A DNA stretch of 64,000 nucleotides from DATMXS01 sp050260275 (GTDB lineage: Bacteria > Acidobacteriota > Terriglobia > Bryobacterales > Bryobacteraceae), in assembly GCA_050260275.1 (NCBI GenBank), contig JBLNBX010000090.1:1-64000 (forward strand), in the 5' to 3' direction. The translations under genes were made by a program, and so were the position numbers. Under the pieces are notes generated by a model, which was given only the letters and a program-made list of their open reading frames with translations, ran no database searches and was not told the DNA's origin. Numbering within the stretch: position 1 is the stretch's first letter; every line of letters starts with the position of its first letter. Positions 1 through 8,719 of the stretch are shown here, one piece after another.

Positions 1-70
1 GCGCTAACGGGAGTCGAACCCGTATTTGAGCCTTGAGAGGGCTCCGTCCTAACCATTAGACGATAGCGCC
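1..70 (-). tRNA. tRNA-Glu (anticodon CUC), 3' end cut by window edge
   Basis: Read on the minus strand, this folds as a tRNA: acceptor GGCGCTA pairs with TAGCGC at the window edge, the D arm is GTCTAATGGTTAGGAC, and the anticodon stem GAGCC/GGCTC encloses the 7-nt loop CTCTCAA. The T arm is GGGTTCGACTCCC-like. Anticodon CTC reads GAG, so glutamate. The last acceptor base, the discriminator and any CCA lie outside the window. Confidence 0.95.
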
Positions 71-452
71 GTTCTCCTGCAAGCATAACACATGATAGGG
101 CTAACGCTGTTCCACCCCGCGTCCGATAGAGTTGAGCGGGGCCGACTGCGCGGGGCCGGGCCGTCACTGTTGGCGTACGTGCGGAGCGGCGAACGCCCGG
201 AAAAGTGAAGGCCTGGAGCGGTGGGCGCGCAGGTTGGCTGGGAACTGTCCGGGCTGCCTCGGCGCGGAGCTATGCCGGCCGGGTTCGCAGGCCATCCCGG
301 CGCGGGCTGGGTGCGTGGACTGTCATGGGCGCCTGAGCAGCGAGAGCACGGACAGCGTTAGCGGCTGTTCCTGGCGGGCCGCGAAGCCAGGTTCGCCGGA
401 CCGCGGCGATTTGTCCTGCGCCCTGAGGGCGACTTGAGGTAAAAGGGCTTCT
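71..452. other. Intergenic stretch, no feature recognised
   Basis: GC-rich spacer between the tRNA and the S24 peptidase gene. A TTG-started 101-codon frame crosses it, but the product is Cys/Arg/Gly-rich with no recognisable domain and looks like a chance frame. I looked for RNase P, SRP and 6S signature motifs and saw none. The promoter of the tRNA (minus strand) and of the following gene must lie here, but I cannot place them. Confidence 0.5.
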
Positions 453-1214
453 ATGGTGCTTCCGGTCAGGAGGGCCGAGTACAGCTTCCTCAGCTCGGGA
501 GGCAGGCCGATAGGCGTGCTGCTGCTCGATCCCGAGAGGGACGTGCTCTATTCCCGCTTCCGGGAGGACCTCGACGACGAAGCTATCGCGCTGTGGGCGG
601 AGGAGATCCCTGCCGCGGCTCGCGAACTCGGCGGCGCGCGCTACCTCGAACTCCTCGAAGACCGGCTCTCGAACGCGGTCGGCATCAGCGATCGCGAAAG
701 CGCCTTCGTGCGCGAGTTCCCAGTCGCCGTGCAGCGCCTCTACGAACGCCGGGTGCTCGGCGAGGGTCCGGCTGGGGTCCGTGAACTGCCGGTGTACTCA
801 CTGCGGGCGGCCGCGGGCCGTTTCGGCGAGGACATGGAGGTGGAGCCGGAGGAGCGCATCGCCGCTCCGCCGTGGATCCGCGTCACGCCCGGCACCTTTG
901 CGGTTCACGTAAAGGGGCATTCGATGGAGCCGCTGGTGCCGGACGGCTCGATCGCGGTGTTCCGTCACATCGGCGGGTCGCGGGTGGGCAAGCGTGTGCT
1001 GGTCTGGCGGCGTGCCACCTCGGGCGGAGGCGGCGAGTTCACGGTGAAAGTCTACCACAGTAATAAGAGCGGCTCCGACGGTAGCTGGCGCCACACCCAG
1101 ATCGTGTTGAAGCCGCTCAACCCGGACTACGACGAGGTGGTGCTGACCGACGAGGACGAGTACCGCGTATTGGGCGAGTTCGTGACCGTTCTGGCTCTCG
1201 AGGATTGCCTCTAA
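453..1214 (+). CDS. S24 (LexA/signal-peptidase-like) family peptidase
   Basis: 253 residues. The C-terminal half (about 140-250) is an S24 serine-lysine peptidase fold. The motif GHSMEPLVPDGS holds the nucleophile Ser157, and EFTVKVYH supplies the probable general base Lys199. No helix-turn-helix is visible. The N-terminal 120 residues are an acidic, mostly helical segment of unknown role, so this is not a canonical LexA. Homologues are usually self-cleaving regulators or stand-alone peptidases. The ATG start follows a GAGGTAAAAGGG purine-rich stretch. The gene stands alone between the tRNA and a sensor kinase. The family is clear; its target is unknown. Confidence 0.8.
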   Translation: MVLPVRRAEYSFLSSGGRPIGVLLLDPERDVLYSRFREDLDDEAIALWAEEIPAAARELGGARYLELLEDRLSNAVGISDRESAFVREFPVAVQRLYERRVLGEGPAGVRELPVYSLRAAAGRFGEDMEVEPEERIAAPPWIRVTPGTFAVHVKGHSMEPLVPDGSIAVFRHIGGSRVGKRVLVWRRATSGGGGEFTVKVYHSNKSGSDGSWRHTQIVLKPLNPDYDEVVLTDEDEYRVLGEFVTVLALEDCL

Positions 1215-1314
1215 CCCGTCCTGCTTCTGGACTTCGCGGCCCTTTCGACCCGCGGGCGCCCCTTGGGCCACTCGGCACGCTCCTGGAATTCCCGGGGTTT
1301 CGCAAACGTTTCGA

Positions 1315-1343
1315 TTGCGCATCCCGAAATGGGGCTCTAGAAT
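1315..1343 (+). promoter_or_regulatory. Candidate sigma70-type promoter
   Basis: TTGCGC at 1315-1320 and TAGAAT at 1338-1343 are separated by 17 nt, a fair match to -35/-10 boxes. They lie 155 nt before the histidine kinase start and upstream of a hairpin followed by five T. Weak, sequence-only call. Confidence 0.3.
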
Positions 1344-1377
1344 GCCAACAGAGACTCGAATTTGGGGATGCAAATGT

Positions 1378-1397
1378 GCCGCGATGCGGCGGTTTTT
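1378..1397 (+). terminator. Weak hairpin with T-run
   Basis: GCCGC-GAT-GCGGC (1378-1390), then GG and TTTTT (1393-1397). The 5-bp stem with a 3-nt loop is short for an intrinsic terminator. It could end the S24 peptidase transcript, or attenuate one starting at the candidate promoter just upstream. Confidence 0.3.
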
Positions 1398-1497
1398 GCG
1401 CCATTAACTCATCCGATCCTGCCGTTTTTCTCAAAAGCGTGCGGTTGACCGTGATGGTTCAGCGCCGAACCTGCGCTCGTTCGGCGAAAGGCTCGAT

Positions 1498-3783
1498 ATG
1501 GCTGAAGATCCGGGTGCAGCGGAGCAGCACGGGACCTCGCCGCCGGTCCCAGCGGACTGGGAATTCCGCACGCTGCTCGAAAAATGCCCGGATATTGTGG
1601 CGCTATTGGACGAAGAACTCCGCTGCACTTTCGTCAATCCCGCAGTGGAGCGCTCGCTGGGCCGCCCGCCATCCGATTACATCGGGAAGACGCCCGCGGA
1701 AGTGGGCCTGTTGCGCCTGCACGAGTTCGCGCTTCGGGCCGTGCGTGAGGGCGGCGAACACTGCGACGACATCCCCGTTGCCGGGCCCGATGGGGAACTG
1801 GAATTCGAGGTTCACCTGGTCAGCGAGAGGGCGCCCGGTGGGCGGCTGGTGGCCCTGTTCCTCGTGGCGCGCGACGTCACTATCCGCAGGCGCCTGGAGC
1901 GCGCGCTGCAAGAGAGCGAGCGCCGGTTCCGGATGGTGCTCGAGAACTCCCCCGTCACGGTAGCGACCTGCGACCGGCACCTCCGCTACACGTGGATTTT
2001 CAACCCGTATCCTGCCTTTCGTGGCGCCGCCGTGATAGGCAAGCGGGCGGAGGAGCTAGCGCCCGAGCAGGAGATCCGCGAGCTTATCGAGCTGGAGAAA
2101 TGGGTTCTCGAGAACGGGGCCGGCCGCAGGGCCGAAATTCCGTTGGGTTCCGGCGAGAACCTCCGCTGGTACGACACGATCGTCGAGCCGGTGTGCGATG
2201 AGAACGGCAGTACGACTGGCCTGCGGATAGCCGCGACGGATATCACCGACCGCAGGCGGGCCGAGGAGGCCGTCCGCGAGAGCCAGGCGCACTGCCAACT
2301 GATCTCAGAAGCCGCGCCGCACATGGTCTGGAGCAAGTCGCCCGACGGCACACCGGATTACGTCAACCGCAAGTGGATAGAGTTCACCGGCCTGACGGCC
2401 GAACAGACCGCCCGTGTCGGTTTGCTCGCGCTTGTCCACCCGGAAGACCGGCAGATGGTCACGACCGCTCTCAACACCGCGCTCGAGCGTGGGCAGCCCT
2501 ACCAGGTGGAGCACCGGATGCGCAGGAGCGACGGCAAGTACGTGTGGGTGCTGTCCTGGGGTGTGCCGCTCAAAAGCGCCCGCGGCGAAGCGGTCAAATG
2601 GATAGGCACGGTGCAGGATATCGAGGCACGGAAACAGGCCGAGGAGCGCCTGGCCCGGGCCGAGCGCATGGAGAGCATCGCCGTCCTCGCCGCAGGCATC
2701 GCGCACGACTTCAACAATCTGCTCACGGGCGTCCTGGGCAACGCGAGCCTGGTGCTCGAGTCTCTGCCGCCCGCAGACCAGAACCGCCGCTTTCTGCGAG
2801 CCATCATCGCGCAGGGCGAGAAGGCGGCGGAGCTTACGCGAAAGATGCTGGCGTTCGCCGGCAAAGGCCGTTTCGTGCTTCGTCCGGTCGACCTCTCCGC
2901 TACCGCCGGCGCGGCCATCGACGCGCTGCGCGACAGCATACCAGCAAGCATCATCATCGGTGAAGACCTCGCTCCCGAGCTGCCTCCCGTAGAGGGAGAC
3001 GCCGAACAGATAGAACAGGTGGCGAGGAACCTGATCGAGAACGCAGCCGAGGCGCTCGGCAACGAGGGCGGGGAGATTCTGGTTCGCACCTCGGCCTGCC
3101 AGGTCGACGCCGACCACCTGCGGCAGAGCAAGCTCGAAATCCAGGCCGGCGAGTACGTTTGCCTGGAAGTGCATGACACCGGGCCCGGGATGGACCGTGG
3201 AACGCTCGGACGGATCTTCGAGCCGTTTTTCAGCACGCGATTCGCGGGGCGCGGACTCGGCCTTCCGGCTGTTCACGGCATCGTCCGCGCTCACGGGGGA
3301 GCCACCTCGGTGACGTCGGCGCCCGGCATGGGCACGCGCTTCGCGGTCCTACTGCCGGCGCTCACTCGCGAAACCTGCCGCGGCTACGAGACCGGCAAGG
3401 AGGCGAGCGGAGACGAAACCGTGCTGCTCGTCGACGAGGAAGAGGATGCTCGCGAGGTGGCGCGCGAAGCCCTGTCGCGCCGTGGATTCAGGCCGATCGC
3501 CGCCGCTGGGGGGCGCGAAGCCCTCGACGCCTTCCGCACTCACGCGGCTGGGGTTGCGGCAGTCGTGCTGGGCGTCGGCGCGCCGCACAGAGCGGCAGAG
3601 GACAACCTGCAGCGGCTGAGGGCGATCCGCAACGTCCCCGTGCTCATCGCCACCGCATACAGCGAGCCTGCTGTGCGCCGGAAGTTCGGCGCGCACGAGA
3701 TCGCCGGTCTGGTGCCGAAGCCGTACTCGGGGGCCGTTCTGGCGGCAAGAGTGCGCGACGCGATCGACCGGCGGGCGGCCTGA
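1498..3783 (+). CDS. Multi-PAS hybrid sensor histidine kinase with degenerate receiver domain
   Basis: 761 residues, no membrane segment, so probably a cytosolic sensor. Three PAS-type modules occupy roughly 20-135, 140-255 and 262-380. The kinase core follows: H-box GIAHDFNNLLTG with phospho-accepting His403, N-box NLIENAAEAL (511-520), G1 HDTGPGMD (559-566) and G2 GRGLGLPAVHG (585-594). A C-terminal receiver-like domain spans 640-757. Its acidic start LLVDEEED and the PKPYS lysine are present, but the usual phospho-acceptor Asp is Gly692 (VVLGVGAP where VVLDVxMP is expected). The receiver is therefore unlikely to be phosphorylated and may act as a docking or inhibitory domain. No cognate response regulator lies next to it. 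Confidence 0.9.
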   Translation: MAEDPGAAEQHGTSPPVPADWEFRTLLEKCPDIVALLDEELRCTFVNPAVERSLGRPPSDYIGKTPAEVGLLRLHEFALRAVREGGEHCDDIPVAGPDGELEFEVHLVSERAPGGRLVALFLVARDVTIRRRLERALQESERRFRMVLENSPVTVATCDRHLRYTWIFNPYPAFRGAAVIGKRAEELAPEQEIRELIELEKWVLENGAGRRAEIPLGSGENLRWYDTIVEPVCDENGSTTGLRIAATDITDRRRAEEAVRESQAHCQLISEAAPHMVWSKSPDGTPDYVNRKWIEFTGLTAEQTARVGLLALVHPEDRQMVTTALNTALERGQPYQVEHRMRRSDGKYVWVLSWGVPLKSARGEAVKWIGTVQDIEARKQAEERLARAERMESIAVLAAGIAHDFNNLLTGVLGNASLVLESLPPADQNRRFLRAIIAQGEKAAELTRKMLAFAGKGRFVLRPVDLSATAGAAIDALRDSIPASIIIGEDLAPELPPVEGDAEQIEQVARNLIENAAEALGNEGGEILVRTSACQVDADHLRQSKLEIQAGEYVCLEVHDTGPGMDRGTLGRIFEPFFSTRFAGRGLGLPAVHGIVRAHGGATSVTSAPGMGTRFAVLLPALTRETCRGYETGKEASGDETVLLVDEEEDAREVAREALSRRGFRPIAAAGGREALDAFRTHAAGVAAVVLGVGAPHRAAEDNLQRLRAIRNVPVLIATAYSEPAVRRKFGAHEIAGLVPKPYSGAVLAARVRDAIDRRAA

Positions 3784-3851
3784 ACCCGCTTCCGGCTGCT
3801 ATATTGTCCCTTGGATTCCGGCTGACGAGTTGATTGCCTGAGAGGAACAAC

Positions 3852-5711
3852 ATGGGTCTGGTTCGAAGCAAGGCGCAGTACTTTGGCTACTGCGTTCTGG
3901 TCTCTTTTATCACTTTCGCGGCCGCGCCGGTGTGCGCGCAGCCGTCGGGCGGGCCGTATGGCCCCATAGATCAGCGGTATGAGATCCCCAAGGCCGCACA
4001 CGTCTACTACGTAGCGCCCGATGGGAAACCAGAGTCGCCCGGCACTTCCCTCGAACAACCGACGACTATCGAAGCGGCCATCGAGCGAGTGGTCACCGGC
4101 GACGCGATCATCATGCGCGGCGGCGTTTACCGCACCGGCTCCCTGCTCCTGAACCAGGGCGTCACGATCCAGCCATACGGCGATGAACGGCCAGTGTTCA
4201 AGGGCACCGAGGTCCCGGAAAAGTGGCAGCCGCTTCGCAACAGGATCTGGAGGACGAAGTGGACGAAGCTGTTTCCGGCTTCGCCGCTGGGCTGGTGGCA
4301 GCGCGCCCGCGAGGGCATGCTGACGCCGCTCCACCGGTTCAACAACGACATGGTATTCGTTGACGGCCGGTTGCTGAAGTCCGTTGGCTGGGAAGGTGAA
4401 CTGGACGAGAATTCGTTCTATATCGACTACAAGGATCAGTGGGTCTATATCGGCATCGATCCGAAAGACAAGCTGGTCGAGATTACCGCGCACGACAGCG
4501 CGATCGTCCGCACCAGCCGCGACGTTCACGGAAAGAAGAACGACCGCAAGGGGCCGGTGATCCGCGGCATCACGTTCACGCAGTACGCCTACCGGGCGCT
4601 GGAAGTGGAAGGCAAGAGGCAGTTCACGGTAAACGACGAGCCGACCGACGAACCGGTTGGCCTTTCGGATCCCTCAACTTTCGGCAAGGAAGTGATCGGC
4701 ACCGTTCTTGAGAACGTGACCGTCTCCTTCTGCTCCCGCGTGGCCGGTTACTTCCGCGGCGACGGGCTCATCATCCGGAACTCTCTGTTCAGCGATACGA
4801 GCACGGAGGGCGTCTATGTTATCGGCTCCTCCGACGTGCTGCTTGAGAGGAACATTTTCCGCCGGAATAACATCGAGCAAATCACCGGCTACTACCCGGC
4901 CGCGGTCAAGATTTTCAACCAGACCCGGCGCGTGGTGGTGCGCGACAACCTGGTGCTCGACAACCCCAATTCGAGCGGCGTGTGGTACGACGTCGGCAAC
5001 CGCGACGGCGTGTTCGTGAACAACTACATAGAGAACGCGACTAACGGGTTCTTCTTCGAGATCTCCAAGGGCGTAACGGTAGCTGGCAACGTTTTCGTGA
5101 ACTGCGAAAGCGGCATCCTTATCCTGAACGCCGCGGACGCGCGCATCTACAACAACACTTTCCTGAACGCGCCGGTCACTATCCGGCGCGACCAGCGCAG
5201 CGCGTCGGCCGATCTTTTCGGCTGGCATCCTTCGACCGGTCCGGACGTGGACGAGCGCGAGAACCACGTGGTTGTCAACAACCTGATGGTGGCAAGCGAG
5301 GGCTTCAGCCGGCCTCTGCTCCAATTTGTGCAGCCCCCGATGATGTGCAAGAAGCTGCCGCGGGCGCAGGCCAAAGAGGTCAACGGGAACGTATATGTCC
5401 GGCCGAGCCAGCCGGGTGCGACGGCTTCTACGCCCCTGGTGGTGTGGAGCCCCGCGGAAGCAGACGGGTGCGCAGTCAGGCCAACGTCGCTGGATGAGTT
5501 CCGGAAGCAGGTGCCGGGCTTCGAGGCGGGTGGCCGGCAACTCGATCGCACCCCACGCTCCATCTTCAAGGGGCCCGACGTGGCGCGTTTCGAGCTCCGC
5601 GAACCGCTTCCCGGCGCGGGCGAGATTTCGATTCCCGCTGACGTGCAGAAGCTTCTGGGCTGGAGCGCGCAGGATCTGAGAACGCCGGGCGCGTACCCGT
5701 TCCGCAAGTAG
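3852..5711 (+). CDS. Secreted right-handed parallel beta-helix protein
   Basis: 619 residues from the ATG at 3852, which has a GAGAGGAA ribosome site 4-5 nt upstream; a TTG 18 nt earlier is less likely. Residues 1-29 form a signal peptide (basic start, hydrophobic core, cleavage near VCA-QP). The rest carries DUF1565/pectate-lyase-like beta-helix features: an early YYVAPDGKPESPGTSLEQP motif and later coils rich in N-N-x-V/I turns such as NNYIENATNG and VNNLMVAS. Such proteins bind or cleave polysaccharides outside the cell. I cannot identify catalytic residues or a substrate. The gene stands alone. Confidence 0.8.
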   Translation: MGLVRSKAQYFGYCVLVSFITFAAAPVCAQPSGGPYGPIDQRYEIPKAAHVYYVAPDGKPESPGTSLEQPTTIEAAIERVVTGDAIIMRGGVYRTGSLLLNQGVTIQPYGDERPVFKGTEVPEKWQPLRNRIWRTKWTKLFPASPLGWWQRAREGMLTPLHRFNNDMVFVDGRLLKSVGWEGELDENSFYIDYKDQWVYIGIDPKDKLVEITAHDSAIVRTSRDVHGKKNDRKGPVIRGITFTQYAYRALEVEGKRQFTVNDEPTDEPVGLSDPSTFGKEVIGTVLENVTVSFCSRVAGYFRGDGLIIRNSLFSDTSTEGVYVIGSSDVLLERNIFRRNNIEQITGYYPAAVKIFNQTRRVVVRDNLVLDNPNSSGVWYDVGNRDGVFVNNYIENATNGFFFEISKGVTVAGNVFVNCESGILILNAADARIYNNTFLNAPVTIRRDQRSASADLFGWHPSTGPDVDERENHVVVNNLMVASEGFSRPLLQFVQPPMMCKKLPRAQAKEVNGNVYVRPSQPGATASTPLVVWSPAEADGCAVRPTSLDEFRKQVPGFEAGGRQLDRTPRSIFKGPDVARFELREPLPGAGEISIPADVQKLLGWSAQDLRTPGAYPFRK

Positions 5712-5849
5712 CGGGTGCTCTAGCGAGCAAGCGTTGGGGGCAGGCCACGCTCCCGAGCCGGCATAGCGGATCGAGGCCGCCGGTTCGGGGGCGCCGCCTG
5801 TCCCCGCTTCATTTCACGATCCCGGGCGCCTGGCCTGGGCGGTCGGGAA

Positions 5850-7040
5850 TCACGCCTCGAACACCGCGCGCGCGAACGCAACGCGCTTCTCCAAATCCTC
5901 TCCTTCGAACCGGGCGGCCACTTCTTCGAGCAGGTCCGGAATAGGCAGGCCTTGAGGGCACTTTGGGATGCACTCGCCGCACCGCGCGCACAAGGAAGCA
6001 TACGAAATCCGCCCGGAGATGATGCCGCCCATGCGGAATGCATACAGGTTCTCGGCTTCCCTGGGCCTGCCGAACGTGTGGCAGACGTTGAAAAGATTGA
6101 AGCACTCCGCGATGTTGACGCCCGAAGGGCAGGGCTGGCAGTAGCCGCACCCGGTGCAGCCGACCTTCATGATCTCACGGTACCGGCGGCTCACTTTTTC
6201 CATAAGATCGAGTTCGGCATTTGTGAGCGAATGTGGATGCGCCTGGGCGGCAGTGGCCAGATTCTCCTCGACCTGTGCGTCCTCGTTCATACCGGACAGC
6301 GCGACCGTCACTTCCGGATGGTTCCACACCCAGCGCAAGGCCCATTCGGCGGGGCTTCGCTTCAGGCCGGCGCCTGCCCAAAGCGATTCGATCTCTGCAG
6401 GCGGGGCGGCGGCCAGGATACCGCCGCGGAGGGGCTCCATCACGATGACGGCGAGATCCTTCGATGCGGCGTACCGCAAACCTTCCGTTCCAGCCTGGGC
6501 TTCCGTATCCAGGTAGTTGTACTGAATCGTGCAGAACTCCCAGGGATAGCTGTCCACAATACGCTTGAAATCCTCCCGCCCGGCGTGCGAGGAGAACCCT
6601 GCGTTCACGATCTTGCCATCCCTTCTTGCCTGGTCCAAAAACTCAGTGATGCCGAGGGGAACAAGACGATCCCATACGTCGCACGTAAGAGAGTGTATGA
6701 GGTAGTAATCGATTCTGGGCGTGGCCAGCCGCTCGAGCTGCGCGTTAAGAAAGCGGTCCATGTCCGCGCGGCTCCTGACGTTCCACGAGGGCAGTTTAGT
6801 GGCGATCCTGACGCGCTGGCGGTATCCGCCGGCGAGGGCGCGGCCTAGCAGCGGCTCGCTTTCGCCGCCGTGATACGCCCAGGCCGTGTCGAAGTAGTTC
6901 ACGCCGCCATCGATTGCAAGGCGGATCTGGCGGATTGCGGCCTCCTCGTCAATTCGCCCATCCTGCTGCGGCAGGCGCATGCAGCCGAACCCCAGAATCG
7001 ATAGCTCATCTCCGGTCTTTGGCACTTTTCTGTAAAGCAT
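5850..7040 (-). CDS. Aldo/keto reductase with C-terminal 4Fe-4S ferredoxin domain
   Basis: 396 residues from the ATG at 7040 (MLYRKVPKTGDELSILGFG, the usual family start); an upstream in-frame start is less convincing. The AKR barrel shows the catalytic elements: Asp/Tyr in YFDTAWAYHG, Lys in IATKLPSW and His in YYLIHSL. The tail carries two cysteine clusters, CTGCGYCQPCPSGVNIAEC and CARCGECIPKCPQG, typical of two 4Fe-4S sites. Members are predicted NAD(P)-dependent oxidoreductases that may also take ferredoxin electrons; the substrate is unknown. Monocistronic, transcribed leftwards. Confidence 0.9.
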   Translation of the reverse strand: MLYRKVPKTGDELSILGFGCMRLPQQDGRIDEEAAIRQIRLAIDGGVNYFDTAWAYHGGESEPLLGRALAGGYRQRVRIATKLPSWNVRSRADMDRFLNAQLERLATPRIDYYLIHSLTCDVWDRLVPLGITEFLDQARRDGKIVNAGFSSHAGREDFKRIVDSYPWEFCTIQYNYLDTEAQAGTEGLRYAASKDLAVIVMEPLRGGILAAAPPAEIESLWAGAGLKRSPAEWALRWVWNHPEVTVALSGMNEDAQVEENLATAAQAHPHSLTNAELDLMEKVSRRYREIMKVGCTGCGYCQPCPSGVNIAECFNLFNVCHTFGRPREAENLYAFRMGGIISGRISYASLCARCGECIPKCPQGLPIPDLLEEVAARFEGEDLEKRVAFARAVFEA

Positions 7041-7349
7041 AGATCTCAAAGCGGCTCTGGAATGTCCTGTTAACGCGGGAAACACCGATTGTAACTCGGG
7101 CTCGCGGCCGATTCACCAGTTCGTCACCGCGAGGAAACCGAGGGGAACTTACAACGTCTTCGTGGATCTGATTGGCCTCAAGTATTTTGGCTGGAAGGAT
7201 CTGCTGTATGTGATCGGCGGGCTCTACGCCGCCCGCGTTGCGAGGAGAACGCCATCCGGTTCGAGTCGTTCGGCAACCACTGAACCACGAGCTGGTCTCG
7301 CTCAAGGCACAGCAGTTCCCGGCCGGTTTCCGCGTGCGGCCGCTCCCAC
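7041..7349. other. Intergenic stretch with a possible gene remnant
   Basis: 309 nt without a convincing gene. On the plus strand a frame from the GTG at 7162 encodes DLIGLKYFGWKDLLYVIGG and then AARVARR before turning into low-quality sequence. The first 30 residues look protein-like, but the remainder runs antisense into the neighbouring gene. It may be a decayed gene end. The promoter of the aldo/keto reductase should lie near 7041-7100. Confidence 0.3.
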
Positions 7350-8117
7350 TCAGCGCGGCTGCGCGCCTGTCACGGCGAAGGCGTACACAGTGCTTAACCA
7401 GCGCTGGGATGCCTTCGTGGTCACTATGGCGTACTCGCCAGGCGAGAGCGGCACGGCTGGGCTGAGCTCCAGCACGTCGCCGGAGATGCGGGTCACGTCG
7501 AGCGGAACGGCCTGGCCGGCGGCGATGCGCAGCGGCTCCGAGAGCAGCGGCATCTGGGAGGGCCCTGTCTTCCAGACGCGGCTGTGCCTCTTAACCTCGA
7601 GTTTGACAAGCTGCCAATAGCTATCCGGCTTGCCTCTGCGGACATAGAACACCGGCTGAGGAGACGCAATCCCGATCTCTGCGTGCTCGCCCGCGAGCAC
7701 GTACCGCCGCTTCTCGACCGGCGTGTCCCCGATCCAGTCCAGTTGCGCCTCGGGCCACAATACGACGGCGGGGATCGGGACCATCCGCGCGCCGGCATAG
7801 TAAACGCCGCGCTTGAGCGGCAGCCCGGGGATCTCCTGGGCCGGTTCGCGTTCCGGCTGATACGCGGCCGCGACTATGGCATCGAGCACGGCGGTGGATG
7901 CGCCCTCGTTCTTGAGCCTGATGAGCGCGGCCGGCGAGGTGTCGAAGCGGGTGGTGCCGCGCGCGGCGGCAAGGTTTATCGCGCGGACAATGGTGCTTTC
8001 GGCGAGGCCCGCGCCAAGCATCGCCGAGACATCGCCGTTGGTTACAACCTGCTCCGCGGGCTGTCCCACGGCGAGAGAAGCAAGGAGAAGCAATCCCGGC
8101 AGCACGCGGAGTAGCAT
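7350..8117 (-). CDS. Secreted hypothetical protein
   Basis: 255 residues. The ATG at 8117 has an AGAGGGG site 5 nt upstream. Residues 1-18 are a signal peptide (LPGLLLLASLAVGQ). Residues 24-90 contain a short helical module with the pattern NGDVSAMLGAGLAESTIV, a repeat-like unit common in secreted acidobacterial proteins (recollection, not a search). The remainder is beta-rich and ends in a segment like SPGEYAIVT. No catalytic motif is visible. It lies 190 nt after atpE on the same strand but behind a strong hairpin, so it is probably a separate transcript. Confidence 0.7.
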   Translation of the reverse strand: MLLRVLPGLLLLASLAVGQPAEQVVTNGDVSAMLGAGLAESTIVRAINLAAARGTTRFDTSPAALIRLKNEGASTAVLDAIVAAAYQPEREPAQEIPGLPLKRGVYYAGARMVPIPAVVLWPEAQLDWIGDTPVEKRRYVLAGEHAEIGIASPQPVFYVRRGKPDSYWQLVKLEVKRHSRVWKTGPSQMPLLSEPLRIAAGQAVPLDVTRISGDVLELSPAVPLSPGEYAIVTTKASQRWLSTVYAFAVTGAQPR

Positions 8118-8267
8118 CGGTACCCCTCTGGTTACATTGTCCCCGATGCGGCGCTAAACGCTGGATCAGCCGGTCCGGCCGTGCAGACTTCCGCGCTGCG
8201 ATCCGAAGCCACGGCTAGGCGCAGGAAGATGCTTGGGGGAAATGCTAGGGCGGGGGAGGGGGATGAT

Positions 8268-8296
8268 GCGGGGGCGGGCTCATCACACGCCCCCGC
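8268..8296 (-). terminator. Strong GC hairpin after atpE
   Basis: A perfect 9-bp inverted repeat GCGGGGGCG (8268-8276) / CGCCCCCGC (8288-8296) with an 11-nt loop begins 12 nt after the atpE stop. There is no T-run on the minus strand, so it could be a Rho-independent-like terminator without a U tract or an mRNA 3'-end stabiliser. Confidence 0.45.
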
Positions 8297-8308
8297 GGGA
8301 AACGCAAG

Positions 8309-8626
8309 TTACGCGATCGGAGCGACCTTGAGGACGATGATCACCAGCGTGTAGAGCGCCAGCGACTCGATCAGCACGAGGCCGAAAATGAGTGCGAACC
8401 GGATGGCGGCAGCAGCCCCGGGGTTCCGCGCCATGCCCTCGCAGGCGGCGGCGACAGCTTTGGCTTGCGCCAGGCCGCAGACGGCCGAGGCGATCGCCAT
8501 CGCGAAACCGGAGGTGATCCAGATCCAGTGCGTCTGCACAGCAGCGGCGGGCGCAGCTTCCTGAGCGAACATGGGCGTGGCGAGCGCCGCGAGCGCCGCC
8601 AGAAGCACGAACAACCGAAACTTCAT
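8309..8626 (-). CDS. atpE: ATP synthase F0 subunit c, with N-terminal leader
   Basis: 105 residues against the usual 70-90. The extra length is an N-terminal signal-like leader (residues 1-21, cleavage near MFA-QE). Helix 1 carries Gln54, the polar loop is ARNPG (66-70), and helix 2 holds the ion-binding Glu87 in FGLVLIESLALYTL. Gln54, Glu87, Ser88 and Tyr92 align with the Q32/E65/S66/Y70 ligand set of sodium-type c rings. The T67-equivalent is Leu, so the coupling ion is open. The AGAGGAGAAG ribosome site is strong, as expected for a multicopy subunit. It is the last gene of the F0 cluster; no b, delta or F1 gene follows. Confidence 0.93.
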   Translation of the reverse strand: MKFRLFVLLAALAALATPMFAQEAAPAAAVQTHWIWITSGFAMAIASAVCGLAQAKAVAAACEGMARNPGAAAAIRFALIFGLVLIESLALYTLVIIVLKVAPIA

Positions 8627-8719
8627 CTTTCTTCTCCTCTATGAGTTGCGCCCCAGGAGGTGGTTCCCGTCATCCTCATGCAGCCGGGCTCACACTGGGG
8701 AGCGATAAGGCCTGAATGA

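Noticed and set aside
132..437. 101-codon plus-strand frame with a TTG start
   Set aside because: Composition is Cys/Arg/Gly/Trp-rich with no domain, signal peptide or ribosome site. It looks like a chance open frame in GC-rich spacer.
7162..7620. Plus-strand frame beginning DLIGLKYFGWKDLL
   Set aside because: Only the first 30 residues look protein-like. Most of the frame is antisense to the secreted hypothetical gene with better coding features. Kept only as a possible remnant.
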